Source: Astrothelium macrocarpum (lineage: Eukaryota > Ascomycota > Dothideomycetes > Trypetheliales > Trypetheliaceae). Taken from it: 44,840 bases of DNA. Where the stretch lies: the NCBI GenBank assembly GCA_021030915.1, contig JAGEMR010000190.1, forward strand, positions 1-44,840, written 5' to 3'. A program made the translations under genes and the position numbers. The notes below the pieces were generated by a model, which saw nothing but the letters and a program-made list of their open reading frames with translations, was not told the DNA's origin and searched no databases. Shown piece after piece: positions 10,573 through 19,924 of this stretch (position 1 is the first letter of the stretch; the number at the start of each line of letters is the position of its first letter).

Positions 10573-11192
10573 CTAGGTCATAAGGCTGCCCAATAGTGTC
10601 AGGCTTACTAATGATGAGGCTTCTCCGTGGAACTCAGGGGTTCCAGGCCATTTCTTCACCATTATCCAGTCTTTACCAAAGCCCATGTTGCCGCGGAGCC
10701 GACTGAGTGACCTTTCTAGCGTATTCAATTCTGTTTTATGGTCTTGGCTGATCGTATTCTTCAAATCCCTTGTTTGCGTGGGAGTAAGAACAGCGTAGCA
10801 ATGAACGTAGCCGCAAGGTATGTTGAAATACAACCCACTATAATGCTGCAAATCGTGCGGCGTCGCCTTTTTAACAAGGTAAATCTACGACTAAACGGAA
10901 CAAACATGTTGCCCCAAATTAACAGTATGACCTCAGTCAGATAGGAAGGTACGAAGCATAGAGCATGAAGCAAATGATCAATTAGTATGCTAAAATACAT
11001 TGGCAATGTCGTTCCTTGACGCATTGCATGTAGAATTATGCGAAAAACAATAAAGTTTTTGACCTGACCAAGGCCAAAGATGTACATAGAAACACCTTCC
11101 ACGCCGCTCATTTCCGTTTGCCTTTGACCTTTACCCAAGCGTAAGATTGCGGCAGACCTTTCAAAATATACAACGGTTTGGTCTATCCACAA
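10573..11192 (-). pseudogene. Unrecognised membrane-protein remnant split over two frames
   Basis: One frame (11192-10761) encodes a hydrophobic, multi-helix stretch followed by a basic KRRRR-type loop and another hydrophobic helix. A second frame (10851-10573) begins before the first ends and encodes a charged, coding-like tail. A shift near 10790 would join them, but I see no intron with good signals there. The first frame begins only 28 bp from the end of the mucin gene and lacks its own promoter. This may be a decayed gene, a frameshifted one or chance open frames. No function is assigned. Confidence 0.25.
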
Positions 11193-11219
11193 TCAACTCA
11201 TCACGATGCCACCAACCTC

Positions 11220-12872
11220 TTACAAGAGGAAGGCAGCGAAGGCACCAACACCAGCGATGAAAGTACCCGCGTTGTTCATGTTAGCAGCACCAGTGAAGGT
11301 AGCCGGGCCAGAGGTGGTGGCCGGGATGGATGGGCTGCTCTTGGTGTAGCTAGGCTTGACGCCAGTTGGTTGAGCAACACCAGCGGGGTAGCTGCTGTAA
11401 CCAGTGCCGTAGGGGACACCAGAGTTGGCACCAGTACCGCCAGAGACGGGGTAAGGAGCACCAGAGCCAGAGCCAGAGGAGCCAGAGCCGGCGGGAGAGC
11501 CAGCACCTGAGCCAGAGCCCGAAGAGCCAGAGCCAGCTGGAGAGCCAGCACCTGAACCGGACCCAGAAGACCCAATGCCTGCAGGAGAGCTGGAACCAGA
11601 TGAGCCAGAGCCGGCAGGTGAGCTGGCACCTGAGCCAGTGCTGGAGGAGCCAGAGCCGGCGGGCGAACCAGCGGGTGAGCTGGAGCCAGATGAGCCAGAG
11701 CCGGAAGGAGAGCTAGAGCCGGATGAACCAGAGCTAGCAGGTGAGCCAGAGCCAGATGAACCAGAGCTGGCGGGAGAACCGGAGCCGGACGAACCTGAGC
11801 CAGCAGGAGAGCTGGATCCAGAAGACCCAGAGCTAGCAGGAGAGCCAGAGCCAGCGGGAGAACCGCTGCCGTAAGGAGCAGGCGAGCCCGCACCGCTGGA
11901 CGCGCTACCAGCAGGAGCAGAGCCAGCAGGGGATCCAGCAGGAGAGCCAGGAGCGGAGCCGGAGCCAGAACCGCTTGAGCCAGAGGGAGCGCTGACAGGG
12001 CCGGTCACAGTGACGGTGACAGTGCTCTGAGCGCAAGCGCAAGAGCTGGCAACAGAGGCGGTGATGGCAGAAGCGCTGGGAGAAGGAGCACCGCCAGCTG
12101 GAGCGGAATTGGCAGGAGAACTAGGAGCAGGGGCACCACCTGCTGGGGCGGAACCAGCTGGGGAGCTGGGGCTGGCGGCCGGGACAGATGCAGCGGAGCT
12201 GGCAGGAGAGCTAGCAGGAGAGCTAGGGCTGGCAGCTGGAACGGAGGCGGCACCAGAGCTAGCAGGAGAGCTTGGGCTTGCAGCTGGGACGGAGGCGACA
12301 CCAGAGCTGGCGGGGGAGCTAGGGCTGGCAGCGGGGACAGAGGCGGCGCCAGAGCTGGCAGGAGAGCTGGGGCTGGCAGCCGGAACAGATGCAGCGCTGG
12401 AGCTTGCGGGAGCTGAGGTAGCGGGTGAGGCTACAGGAGATGACGGAGCAGAGCCTACGGGGACAGAGGCTGCAGAGCTTGCGGGAGAAGAATAAGCTGG
12501 TGCAGAACCTGCTGGAGCGGAGCTGGCAGGGACAGAGGCTGCCGAGGAAGCAGGAACAGAGCTTGCCGGAGCAGAGCTTGCTGGGGAGGATGGGCTGGCG
12601 ACTGGACTAGAAGCGGGAGTAGAAGCACCCTCGGAGCTTGGCGACGATGGAGATGCTGCGGGAGAAGAAGCGCTGTAAGATGAGGGAACAGCTGGAATAG
12701 ATGCAATTGAGGCAGGAGTGCTGGCTCCAGCGGGAGTTGAGGTGTGCGAGCGAGCCGGGCAGTTGGTGACTGTCGGGGCACAAGAGGTAATGGTGTCAGT
12801 CTCGGTCTCGTAGACGGTCGACTCAGCAAAGGCCAGACCGATGAGGGCCGCGGTGATGAAGGCGTAACGCAT
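11220..12872 (-). CDS. Mucin-like GPI-anchored cell-wall protein
   Basis: Single exon, 550 aa. An N-terminal signal peptide (about residues 1-16, ending AFA) is followed by a short domain with two cysteines and Thr/Val repeats. Then comes a long low-complexity region in two blocks. The first (about 45-270) is Ala/Ser/Pro repeats of the AASPSSPASS kind. The second (about 300-470) is Gly/Ser repeats of the SGSGSPAGSGSS kind. Between them sits a short TVTVTVTG stretch with a Cys-Ala-Cys. The C-terminus is hydrophobic after small residues (GAANMNNAG, then FIAGVGAFAAFLL), a typical GPI-attachment signal. It is probably heavily O-glycosylated and exported to the wall. Several long antisense frames over this gene are shadows of its skewed composition. 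The biological role is not predictable from sequence. Confidence 0.85.
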   Translation of the reverse strand: MRYAFITAALIGLAFAESTVYETETDTITSCAPTVTNCPARSHTSTPAGASTPASIASIPAVPSSYSASSPAASPSSPSSEGASTPASSPVASPSSPASSAPASSVPASSAASVPASSAPAGSAPAYSSPASSAASVPVGSAPSSPVASPATSAPASSSAASVPAASPSSPASSGAASVPAASPSSPASSGVASVPAASPSSPASSGAASVPAASPSSPASSPASSAASVPAASPSSPAGSAPAGGAPAPSSPANSAPAGGAPSPSASAITASVASSCACAQSTVTVTVTGPVSAPSGSSGSGSGSAPGSPAGSPAGSAPAGSASSGAGSPAPYGSGSPAGSGSPASSGSSGSSSPAGSGSSGSGSPASSGSSGSGSPASSGSSGSSSPSGSGSSGSSSPAGSPAGSGSSSTGSGASSPAGSGSSGSSSPAGIGSSGSGSGAGSPAGSGSSGSGSGAGSPAGSGSSGSGSGAPYPVSGGTGANSGVPYGTGYSSYPAGVAQPTGVKPSYTKSSPSIPATTSGPATFTGAANMNNAGTFIAGVGAFAAFLL

Positions 12873-14385
12873 CTTGATTACTTGGGCAGTCGAAAAATTA
12901 AATGAACAAGAGAAAGTTGCTTTGTATTAATGACAGTAGTAGTTGGGATTCTGGTTGTTCAAAGAACGGACGACCGAAGTCAGGACGGACGAGAGGATGT
13001 AGTAGAGTGGGAGAGAGAGGTGTAAAGGACAGCGTGAAACATGCGAGAGGACAGCGGTCTGGATTAAAAGAAACATGGGAAATTAAGCATATCAACGGGG
13101 GTTGTTTTAGCGGCGTAGACACGGGAATAGGGATTGGCATCCAGGAGCAGTTTCGGGGTCTAAGCGTGGCGCGAATGAGCCGCCGTAGACACAAAGTGAC
13201 CTGAATGGCTCCTTCATCACGTTTTGCCGGAGTGCGTGCACTAATGCAGGAACCAGTCAAAATTCTCGATGCGACCCTAAAGACCTGGTGACTGTACAAA
13301 GCCAGCTTTTCAAAGTTTCCTTTAACCGCTTTGTGAGAGTGAAGACACGAGCCACACAAGCTTCCATCTCGAAATTGGTCCATGTCATTTACCAGAGATA
13401 GCTCTCGCAATCTCAGAACGACGGTAATCACTCGGATGGTTTGATGAATTGTTTGCCTTCGGGTTCCGCTAAAGTTGGATGCGAAGTAGAGATTCCGAAC
13501 GATGTCGTTAGTTGAGAACGTTGGCGCCCACTCAGCCCGATCGGGTTAGTCAGGGGAAACGACTTTCCGATTACAGAGTCATCCCCGCACGACGGTTCTT
13601 ATTGGTTCTGCTACTTCATTTGAAATGAAACAAGGCGATCCTGCTCCACTTTAACGTCACCTCTGTATTGAAGCATCAATATGCTGAAGTTCAGCCATCG
13701 AGATCACGCATGCAAACATCAGCCGGTGGGTCAATTTACGTAACACGTGCTTTACTGTTTGCCCACTAAGCTCATTTCTTCTACATTTCATCCCTATCCT
13801 CGTCGCCCTGCGGCCTCTTCTCGTTCCTCCTCCCTGGTACCGCCCGTACTCTTCATCCAACTCATTGCACATTTCTGGGGCTCCCATAGTTTGCATTTAT
13901 GCAGGTTCTTGTACTACGCTCTCATTCCCTCTTCATATCTTACATCGACTATGGTCTAGTATAATCGTGGCTTCGACCCATCCCTCGATGTTACAAACGC
14001 GGGTGAGATGACTGGAAGGCAGGGGTGCGCGTTCACTCCCTTCTGCTTTACTAACACAGCAGACGTATTATACAATGGAACGTATCTTGACACGATCCCA
14101 ACGTAGACCAGTCTCCATATTGTCTTGGGAAGCACTGGAAACCGAACAAATATTAAGAGGAATATGGATTTATTGCCGGGAACCCTACGCTATTCCAAAG
14201 CTCCGATAGCGGAGCATGCACCTATAAGAAACCAGACGTCCTTACCATCGTCCACTCGCAGGAGATCGAATCCTGCCCTGTTTTCCCTATCGCCTTAGCA
14301 GCATCTGTTGAATCCTGCAAGTTCATAAGTCTCTTTGAATGTAGACTACTGATGAACGCCATAAAGATCTCGGTTGCAGAAATGT
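12873..14385. other. Long promoter/intergenic region, no gene seen
   Basis: About 1.5 kb upstream of the mucin-like gene. On the minus strand the part nearest the ATG (12890-13100) is pyrimidine-rich, as in fungal 5' leaders. Open frames here (for example 12898-13431 minus) lack domains and lie in this leader. Nothing else is supported between 13430 and 14385. Confidence 0.4.
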
Positions 14386-15393
14386 CTAGGCACACGGAAA
14401 CGGTGGATTGTGCTGGCCCCTTAGAGCTGGAATCCGGTATGTAAGAAACAAAGATAGGGATTTCAGCGCCGCCTCGTTAAAATTGTCGTCCTCAATATCA
14501 AGTGTATCTAGGAGAGAGCCAATATGAACCGCAATCTCAATAGCGTCTAGGTGACTAAGAAGGGTGATTCTGACAGTCTCCTCGACACCATCTAGTATAC
14601 TCTGCCAAAACGCCCGCTCAGCTTGCTCATACTCATCAGGCATATGAAAGCTGCGATTTCGGTATCGACCAGCCAGATCATGCACTCTGCATAGCGCCAC
14701 TCCGAAAGGTAGATATCGTGCTAACTCCCAGTCGACGATTCCAGTTACTTGACCGCTTGTGTCCACCAGAATATTGACATGATTTAGGTCACTGTGCGAG
14801 ACCCAAAGCGGAAGTGGCCTGAGACGGTCCGCCAGACCCAATAGGCGTTGGATGTCGCCTTGATATTTCCGAACATGCTCGTTCTCAGACTGCAGAAGCT
14901 TCATGAGCTTTGGCTTTAAGTCGTCGTCGACCACACGCGTACCATCACCGGGTACATGTCCGCGAGAGAGGATCTGTCCAAGGGATTTCATAGCCTCAAT
15001 GTTCAGCTTTGAATCCCACTTGTTGAAAAGGTATTCTTCGAGCCAAGTCTTTCCGGGGATGCAAGTCATATAGTATGTATAAATTTCGCTCTCCTGTAAG
15101 TCCGAGACTTCGATAGGCGTAATGTCAGGGACGATAGGCCCAAGGGCTTGCCGTGCTTTTTTGAAGCAAGTGATATCGATAGGTTGTATACGGAATTGAA
15201 TGATAGCCACCTCATCGTTAGTCATGGTCACTCGCATAGTTCTACTAAAGAAGCCTTGAATACGCGGGCCTTGAGCTTTCTTGGCCTTCAGTCCTAAATG
15301 TGCTTCCGCAAGAGCTTTAGCTCGTGCTACTTGCTTCGCATCGGAAGAAAGAGCTTTTGGGAGGTCGGCATTTGATTCAATAAATTTGACCAT
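14386..15393 (-). CDS. Aminoglycoside phosphotransferase (APH)-fold protein
   Basis: Intronless, 335 aa. The C-terminal lobe carries the APH/choline-kinase catalytic loop H-S-D-L-N-H-V-N (His200, Asp202, Asn207), followed by the metal-binding IVDWE (Asp221), the two hallmarks of the family. The N-terminal lobe (about residues 50-120) is divergent, and I do not see a clear ATP-binding lysine motif. Fungal genomes hold many such proteins. They are usually not antibiotic-resistance enzymes, and the substrate is unknown. A small gene lies divergently upstream (ATG at 15928), leaving about 530 bp between the two starts. Confidence 0.8.
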   Translation of the reverse strand: MVKFIESNADLPKALSSDAKQVARAKALAEAHLGLKAKKAQGPRIQGFFSRTMRVTMTNDEVAIIQFRIQPIDITCFKKARQALGPIVPDITPIEVSDLQESEIYTYYMTCIPGKTWLEEYLFNKWDSKLNIEAMKSLGQILSRGHVPGDGTRVVDDDLKPKLMKLLQSENEHVRKYQGDIQRLLGLADRLRPLPLWVSHSDLNHVNILVDTSGQVTGIVDWELARYLPFGVALCRVHDLAGRYRNRSFHMPDEYEQAERAFWQSILDGVEETVRITLLSHLDAIEIAVHIGSLLDTLDIEDDNFNEAALKSLSLFLTYRIPALRGQHNPPFPCA

Positions 15394-15927
15394 GCTGAAG
15401 GACCGAAAATAGTACGAAAGTCCAATGCTCTTAGTTGAGAACGAAAAGATGACTCGAGGTATGATTTTGACATGTACTGGGAGTTCATGTCCTGCGGATT
15501 TTTTCGTCAGGTGATGACCAATGCAAAAGGGACGGGCTAATTTGAATAACTTGGCACGTTAGCAGCGTGCAATTTTAGGACTGATGATTGCGAGTGGCGA
15601 CAACAACCAAAAGCTGTAATCTTGTGCTGTGGAACTACCGACGACCCTGTGCAACGAGCAGGATAGCGATGGTCATCAATCCATAGATGCATATTCGTTA
15701 CCGACATTCGTAAGCATTCAGTTATCTTTCTGGTCGCCTCTACTTGTATCAACTCATGCGGCTTCCAGTCGGTGTCTGCCAGTGTTCCATAGCATCTACT
15801 AGGAATGAACCTCGCTAGGCAGCCATGTGTCACCTAGGACACTCGAATAAATTTAAGAGTGCTCAACCGCTTCCTTCACAGTCTTTCTTCTACACTATTG
15901 CAGTCTTTCGTCTCTTCTATTACAATT
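15394..15927. other. Divergent promoter region
   Basis: Lies between the starts of the APH-fold gene (minus) and the small hypothetical gene (plus). An AATAAATTTAAG stretch near 15847 could be a TATA-like element for the plus gene. The sequence just before its ATG is pyrimidine-rich. Confidence 0.35.
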
Positions 15928-16496
15928 ATGTCGTCCTCCGGCTCGAAACCTGAAGATATTGATGCTTCTGAGTACGCTTCTATTCAAATCGCAGGAGTCT
16001 CAGAAGCAACAGCCAATCCGGCAATGCGCTCCTTCAGCATGAACGAATTTCAAACCTTCCATGGCAGAGGATCTCAGTCTGTTCGCGCCATGGCTGCAGT
16101 TCTGTCCGAGGTTCGAGCCAATCCAAAACTTCGCTCTGGGTTCGAGCCCTTGGCTCACGATGTTGGCGAGACATTGCCGTGGTTTTGCCTTATGGCGAGA
16201 CAGCACACGCAGTCAGGACGTGGTGAGTGGCAGGGGGAGTGCCGTGTGTCACAACTGGTTGTTGAAAGGAAGATTGAGGTGAGGAGATCATATTTCATAC
16301 ATTGAAATACCTACTATTGTCAACCCGCTGACGATGACATAGAAAACTGTGCAACTTCGTCGATGAACTCTTAAGCGTATACGATAGGGAATCCGAGCAG
16401 TTGAGGATTACTCTTTGCTTATTTCTGCTTTTGACGGATCTCCAGTTGTATCGTAAGATCTATCTTAGCAATCTAGATGATGAAGAATCATCCTGA
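15928..16496 (+). CDS. Small hypothetical protein, probably two exons
   Basis: The start at 15928 follows a pyrimidine-rich leader, and an in-frame ATG at 15859 lies inside that leader. The first exon (about 95 codons) begins MSSSGSKPED and is Ser/Glu-rich with a short hydrophobic segment. A GTGAGT donor lies near 16222, and a CTGAC branch plus CATAG acceptor end at about 16341. Downstream the frame KLCNFVDELL continues for about 50 codons to TGA at 16494-16496. The best donor does not give the right phase for that frame, so a neighbouring weaker donor or another structure is needed. The family is not recognised. Confidence 0.4.
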
Positions 16497-16902
16497 TAGT
16501 CAATCATCCATTTCTATAGGCTCATTGACCATCTAACAATCTGCTTGGTAACGAGTAAACCTAAATTAAATGTTGTATCATCCATTGTAGAAATTACCGA
16601 ACGCACTAACCAAAGTGTATACGTTCTATACCTGCGTGAGACGGATAACGAGATGCCCGACAACGGTTCAAGGTCGCTCTGTCATAATCAAGCTGCTTAT
16701 AGCATTGGCTGGGGACTGTTCGACTTTGCTTACTTTGTGCGAGTAAATTATATACGGGGGTGTGTGTAAGTACCTAGTCTTAACTTGTGTAACGTCATCC
16801 TAAGGTATTTCATGTGGGTATCTTGACAAAGCAAAGAGATAGCAGAGCGATTGCGACCGTCTCAAAGAGCCAAAAGTGCCAAAGCTGCTGAAGCACGGAA
16901 GC
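16497..16902. other. Intergenic, convergent 3' ends
   Basis: Separates the 3' end of the small plus-strand gene from the 3' end of the SPP1-like gene. The short plus frame at 16545-16769 has no support. Confidence 0.35.
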
Positions 16903-19410
16903 CTATACGGTGACCATCCCATCTGCCCCTTCTGCGTTTCCATTTACAGCATTGTTGACCATGTCAACGACCACGTTGTTCTCCTTCATCGGCTCTGTCT
17001 CAATGTGCATCGCATTGCCTTCGTCAGCATCTCCCACAATCTCAACTTTCGCACTATCCCCTCCCCCATTCACCTTCTCACGCCATCTGACTACCGCCCG
17101 CTCCCGAATCTCCCGCTCTTCCTTGTCGACCCTACGCATCTCATCTCCCACATCGGCAACCTCGAACCGCACATCCTGCAGTACAAGCTGCTTCCAATTC
17201 GAATGTCTCGTACACTTCTTCTTCATGCACACCTCCCCCTCCCCCTCTCCGTCCATGACGCCGTCACCATTCGCCATCACCACATCCCCATCCACCACCT
17301 GGGCCTGCTTCTTCTGCCTCTGCGCCTCTGACCACGCACGGAATTGCTCATCACCCCAACTGAGCCTTGCATCATACCCACAGATGTTCTTCATATCCAC
17401 ACCCTCTCTTTCCGCAATACGTCCGTGCTGCTCCTTACACGTTGTAATGAACTTCTCACGCTCCTTTAGCAGCGAATGTCGAGCCCTAAGCGCTTCCTTT
17501 CGATTCGCGATGTGCGCAAGCGACTGCGTCTCCGACGCCGTGAGGAACGCATCCGGCGAATCGTCCGCAGCTGTGCCGTCCTGCTCAACAACCGTCGCCG
17601 GCGGACTGAGCACGCCTTCGCCCAGCGCGCGAAAGGACGCCAAGTCCGGCACCGCATCGACCAGTGCCGCCACCTCACTCACACGCAACGCGCCCCCACG
17701 GGACCCCACATCCTCATCTTCTTCCCCCACACTCGCGACGGTATCCGTAAAGTTACTCTTCCTCCTCTCCCTCCCCCTCTTCCCCTTCCCCACCTGACCC
17801 AACCCATCCCGATCCTCCAAGCCCAACTTCTCCCTAAAAAACCTCACCCCACACTCCTCACTACAATACTTACTCCTCTCCCCTCCCCCCCCGCCCCTCC
17901 CCTTCTTCCCCCCAGCGACCCCACCCACCCTCGCGGGCCTTCGACACCCTTCCCGTCGACACATCGCCTTCCACGTCGTGCTGCCGCGCCCAGCGCCCTC
18001 GCAATTCGGGCAAATGTACGTATCGATGAGCTCGCCGTCGCTCTCGGCAATCGCGACGCAGCGCCCGTGGAACCAGTCGTCGCAGCCGCCGTCGCACGCA
18101 ATCATCCACGTGTGGTTGTCCGGCCGCCGGCAGATGCAGTAGCGCTCGTTGTCGTCGGTCGCCGCGTCGTCGTCCGACGTCGGCGATGACGCGGACGCAC
18201 GCGCGGCGTGCGGTGATGAGCCGATGCCGCCGCCGGGCGCGGGCGAGGACGAGGCGGCGGTGCCGGTGCGTGCGCGGTTCGTCGGCGCTTTGGAGGTGCG
18301 TGAGGAGGGTGTGGCGGAGCGGCCGGTGGGGAGGTGGGCGGAGGTGGGTGTTGCGGCGGTTGGGCTGGCTGCGTCGGCGGTGGTGGGGTCGACTTTGCGT
18401 TTCTTGGCTGGTGGTTTTTTGACTGTGGAGGCGGTGCCTTTTTTGGTTACGGATTTGGGGGCGGGTCGCTTTCGCGTGGTGTTGGTGGTGGGTTTGGGTT
18501 CTGCTGGCATCGCGGGAATGGAAGGTGAAGACTGTTTTCGTGGAGCACTCCCGCGTAGACCGTGTTCGTTTTTGAGCGCTTCGACTGCTTTCAGTGTCTC
18601 CTCATCAAGACCAGGGACAGGCGCAGACGCGGGCGTGTTCTCTCGTGGAGTTGCTGAAGGTTCTGGCTTGATATGAGTAATAGGTGAAGAGGCTGAGGCA
18701 GTTTCTACAATGGCTGGATTTGGTTGTAGTAGACCCGCGCTACTGTCCATAGGAGTGGGTGAGGTTTGTTTTGTGGGGTCCATGGTAGGCTCGTGACTCG
18801 CATGTGAAGGTGCAGAAACTTCGTCCATGGAAAGGTTGCGACTCTCGCTACCCGCAAAAAATGGTGGCGGGCTGACAATTTTTGAAGTGTCTTCTTTGTA
18901 AGCGGATTGCTCTTGATTCACTTGCTCACTTCGCAGCTGTGCAAGCGCTTTTATCGGCGCAAGCCGAGGTGGTGGCGAATATCTTGATTGCAATGATTGT
19001 CTGCGCTGCTCTTTAGGTGATCTTGAGCCGTGGTGATATTGTTCAAGTGTAGGTGAGATGGGTTGTTCGGATCGTTCGAGAGGCGGTGAGGGCTCCACAG
19101 GTGTAGCGACTATGCCATAACTGCTGCCCGGACGACCATCTGAATATCGTCTTGATGGTATATCACCGCTGGAGGGTATGGCAGGATAGGAAGCGTAGGA
19201 AGCGGTCGGAGAGTGCTGTGCTTGGAAGCCATTCACAGATGGACTGGAGTGCGCCAGAGCTGTCAGCGCGCTTGCTGCGTCGTAGGTGGTGGCCTTAGCG
19301 ACTACGTGAGCCGCATCGCCACTCGCACGATTCGGCGCCTCCGAAGACAGTTTCGGTGAAGCTGGTCCTGAGGCAGGCGCTGGGTTCAGAAGGTCAGAAA
19401 GACTAGACAT
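16903..19410 (-). CDS. SPP1: COMPASS (Set1C) PHD-finger subunit, SPP1/CFP1-like
   Basis: Intronless; 835 aa from the ATG at 19410. An upstream in-frame ATG (19455) would add 15 residues rich in Arg/Ala from a GCGC repeat and looks like leader. The N-terminal half is disordered and Ser/Pro-rich. A basic nuclear-localisation stretch (PPAKKRKVD, about residue 333) precedes the PHD finger (about 424-470), which shows the full C4HC3 pattern: YCICRRP, ACDGGCDDWFH, YICPNC. A second Cys cluster follows (MCRREGCRRPAR then SKYCSEECG), as in Spp1/CFP1 proteins. After it comes a coiled, charged C-terminal region. In yeast and mammals this subunit reads H3K4 methylation and supports Set1 methyltransferase activity in the nucleus. 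At 835 aa it is longer than yeast Spp1 (353 aa), mainly through disordered regions. Confidence 0.85.
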   Translation of the reverse strand: MSSLSDLLNPAPASGPASPKLSSEAPNRASGDAAHVVAKATTYDAASALTALAHSSPSVNGFQAQHSPTASYASYPAIPSSGDIPSRRYSDGRPGSSYGIVATPVEPSPPLERSEQPISPTLEQYHHGSRSPKEQRRQSLQSRYSPPPRLAPIKALAQLRSEQVNQEQSAYKEDTSKIVSPPPFFAGSESRNLSMDEVSAPSHASHEPTMDPTKQTSPTPMDSSAGLLQPNPAIVETASASSPITHIKPEPSATPRENTPASAPVPGLDEETLKAVEALKNEHGLRGSAPRKQSSPSIPAMPAEPKPTTNTTRKRPAPKSVTKKGTASTVKKPPAKKRKVDPTTADAASPTAATPTSAHLPTGRSATPSSRTSKAPTNRARTGTAASSSPAPGGGIGSSPHAARASASSPTSDDDAATDDNERYCICRRPDNHTWMIACDGGCDDWFHGRCVAIAESDGELIDTYICPNCEGAGRGSTTWKAMCRREGCRRPARVGGVAGGKKGRGGGGGERSKYCSEECGVRFFREKLGLEDRDGLGQVGKGKRGRERRKSNFTDTVASVGEEDEDVGSRGGALRVSEVAALVDAVPDLASFRALGEGVLSPPATVVEQDGTAADDSPDAFLTASETQSLAHIANRKEALRARHSLLKEREKFITTCKEQHGRIAEREGVDMKNICGYDARLSWGDEQFRAWSEAQRQKKQAQVVDGDVVMANGDGVMDGEGEGEVCMKKKCTRHSNWKQLVLQDVRFEVADVGDEMRRVDKEEREIRERAVVRWREKVNGGGDSAKVEIVGDADEGNAMHIETEPMKENNVVVDMVNNAVNGNAEGADGMVTV

Positions 19411-19924
19411 GGCGTTTGTTGACGCGCGCGCACGCGCGCCTGTAGGGATTAACACTGCCGGGACACTATCGGGCGATCACTAGTTGTCTGCTGGCCATAG
19501 TGATAAGCTTGCGTAGCGAAAGCAATAATATCTATAAGTTTCTACAGCTCAACTGTTTAGTTTAAGATGGGATGGAAAGAGAGCGGCCAGACCGCCGGCT
19601 CGAAAAAAGGCGGGGAAAGAACTGGATGCAACGGTACACGCTCAAACTAATGCACTCTACCGACCCTCCCTGCTGCCAACTGTGCCGTATGACTGAAAAA
19701 TGACGATGTTGTTCTGATTACTAAAGCTCGCATGCGTCTACTGAGATATGTCGTGTTACCTCGATGCCTGCAATCCCATTCGTGCCTACAGCTGCATTGA
19801 CACGCATCACCGATAGGAGAAGATACGGGAATAGGAAAGCCACCAGGTTTCCATCCCAGAATCGCTCCTTTCCATGGCGAATCTGGCCTTTATCATCCTA
19901 AACGCCCTGACGGATCTACCACAA
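19411..19924. other. Promoter of the SPP1-like gene
   Basis: Holds a GCGCGCGCACGCGC run (about 19424-19438) immediately upstream of the start, and a pyrimidine/purine-mixed promoter. The FRS1 stop codon at 19925 marks its other edge. No further gene is seen. Confidence 0.35.

Noticed and set aside
11276..12495. Several long open frames on both strands over the mucin-like gene
   Set aside because: Repetitive, skewed codon use leaves other frames open. Only the 550-aa frame has a signal peptide and a GPI signal.
12898..13431. 177-codon minus frame upstream of the mucin gene
   Set aside because: It lies in a pyrimidine-rich leader/promoter, has no domain, and ends right next to the mucin start.
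16910..18676. Long plus-strand frames opposite the SPP1-like gene
   Set aside because: The minus strand carries a complete PHD finger. The plus frames are low-complexity antisense shadows.
19411..19455. Upstream ATG of the SPP1-like gene
   Set aside because: It would add 15 Arg/Ala-rich residues from a GC repeat, whereas the ATG at 19410 gives a normal start.
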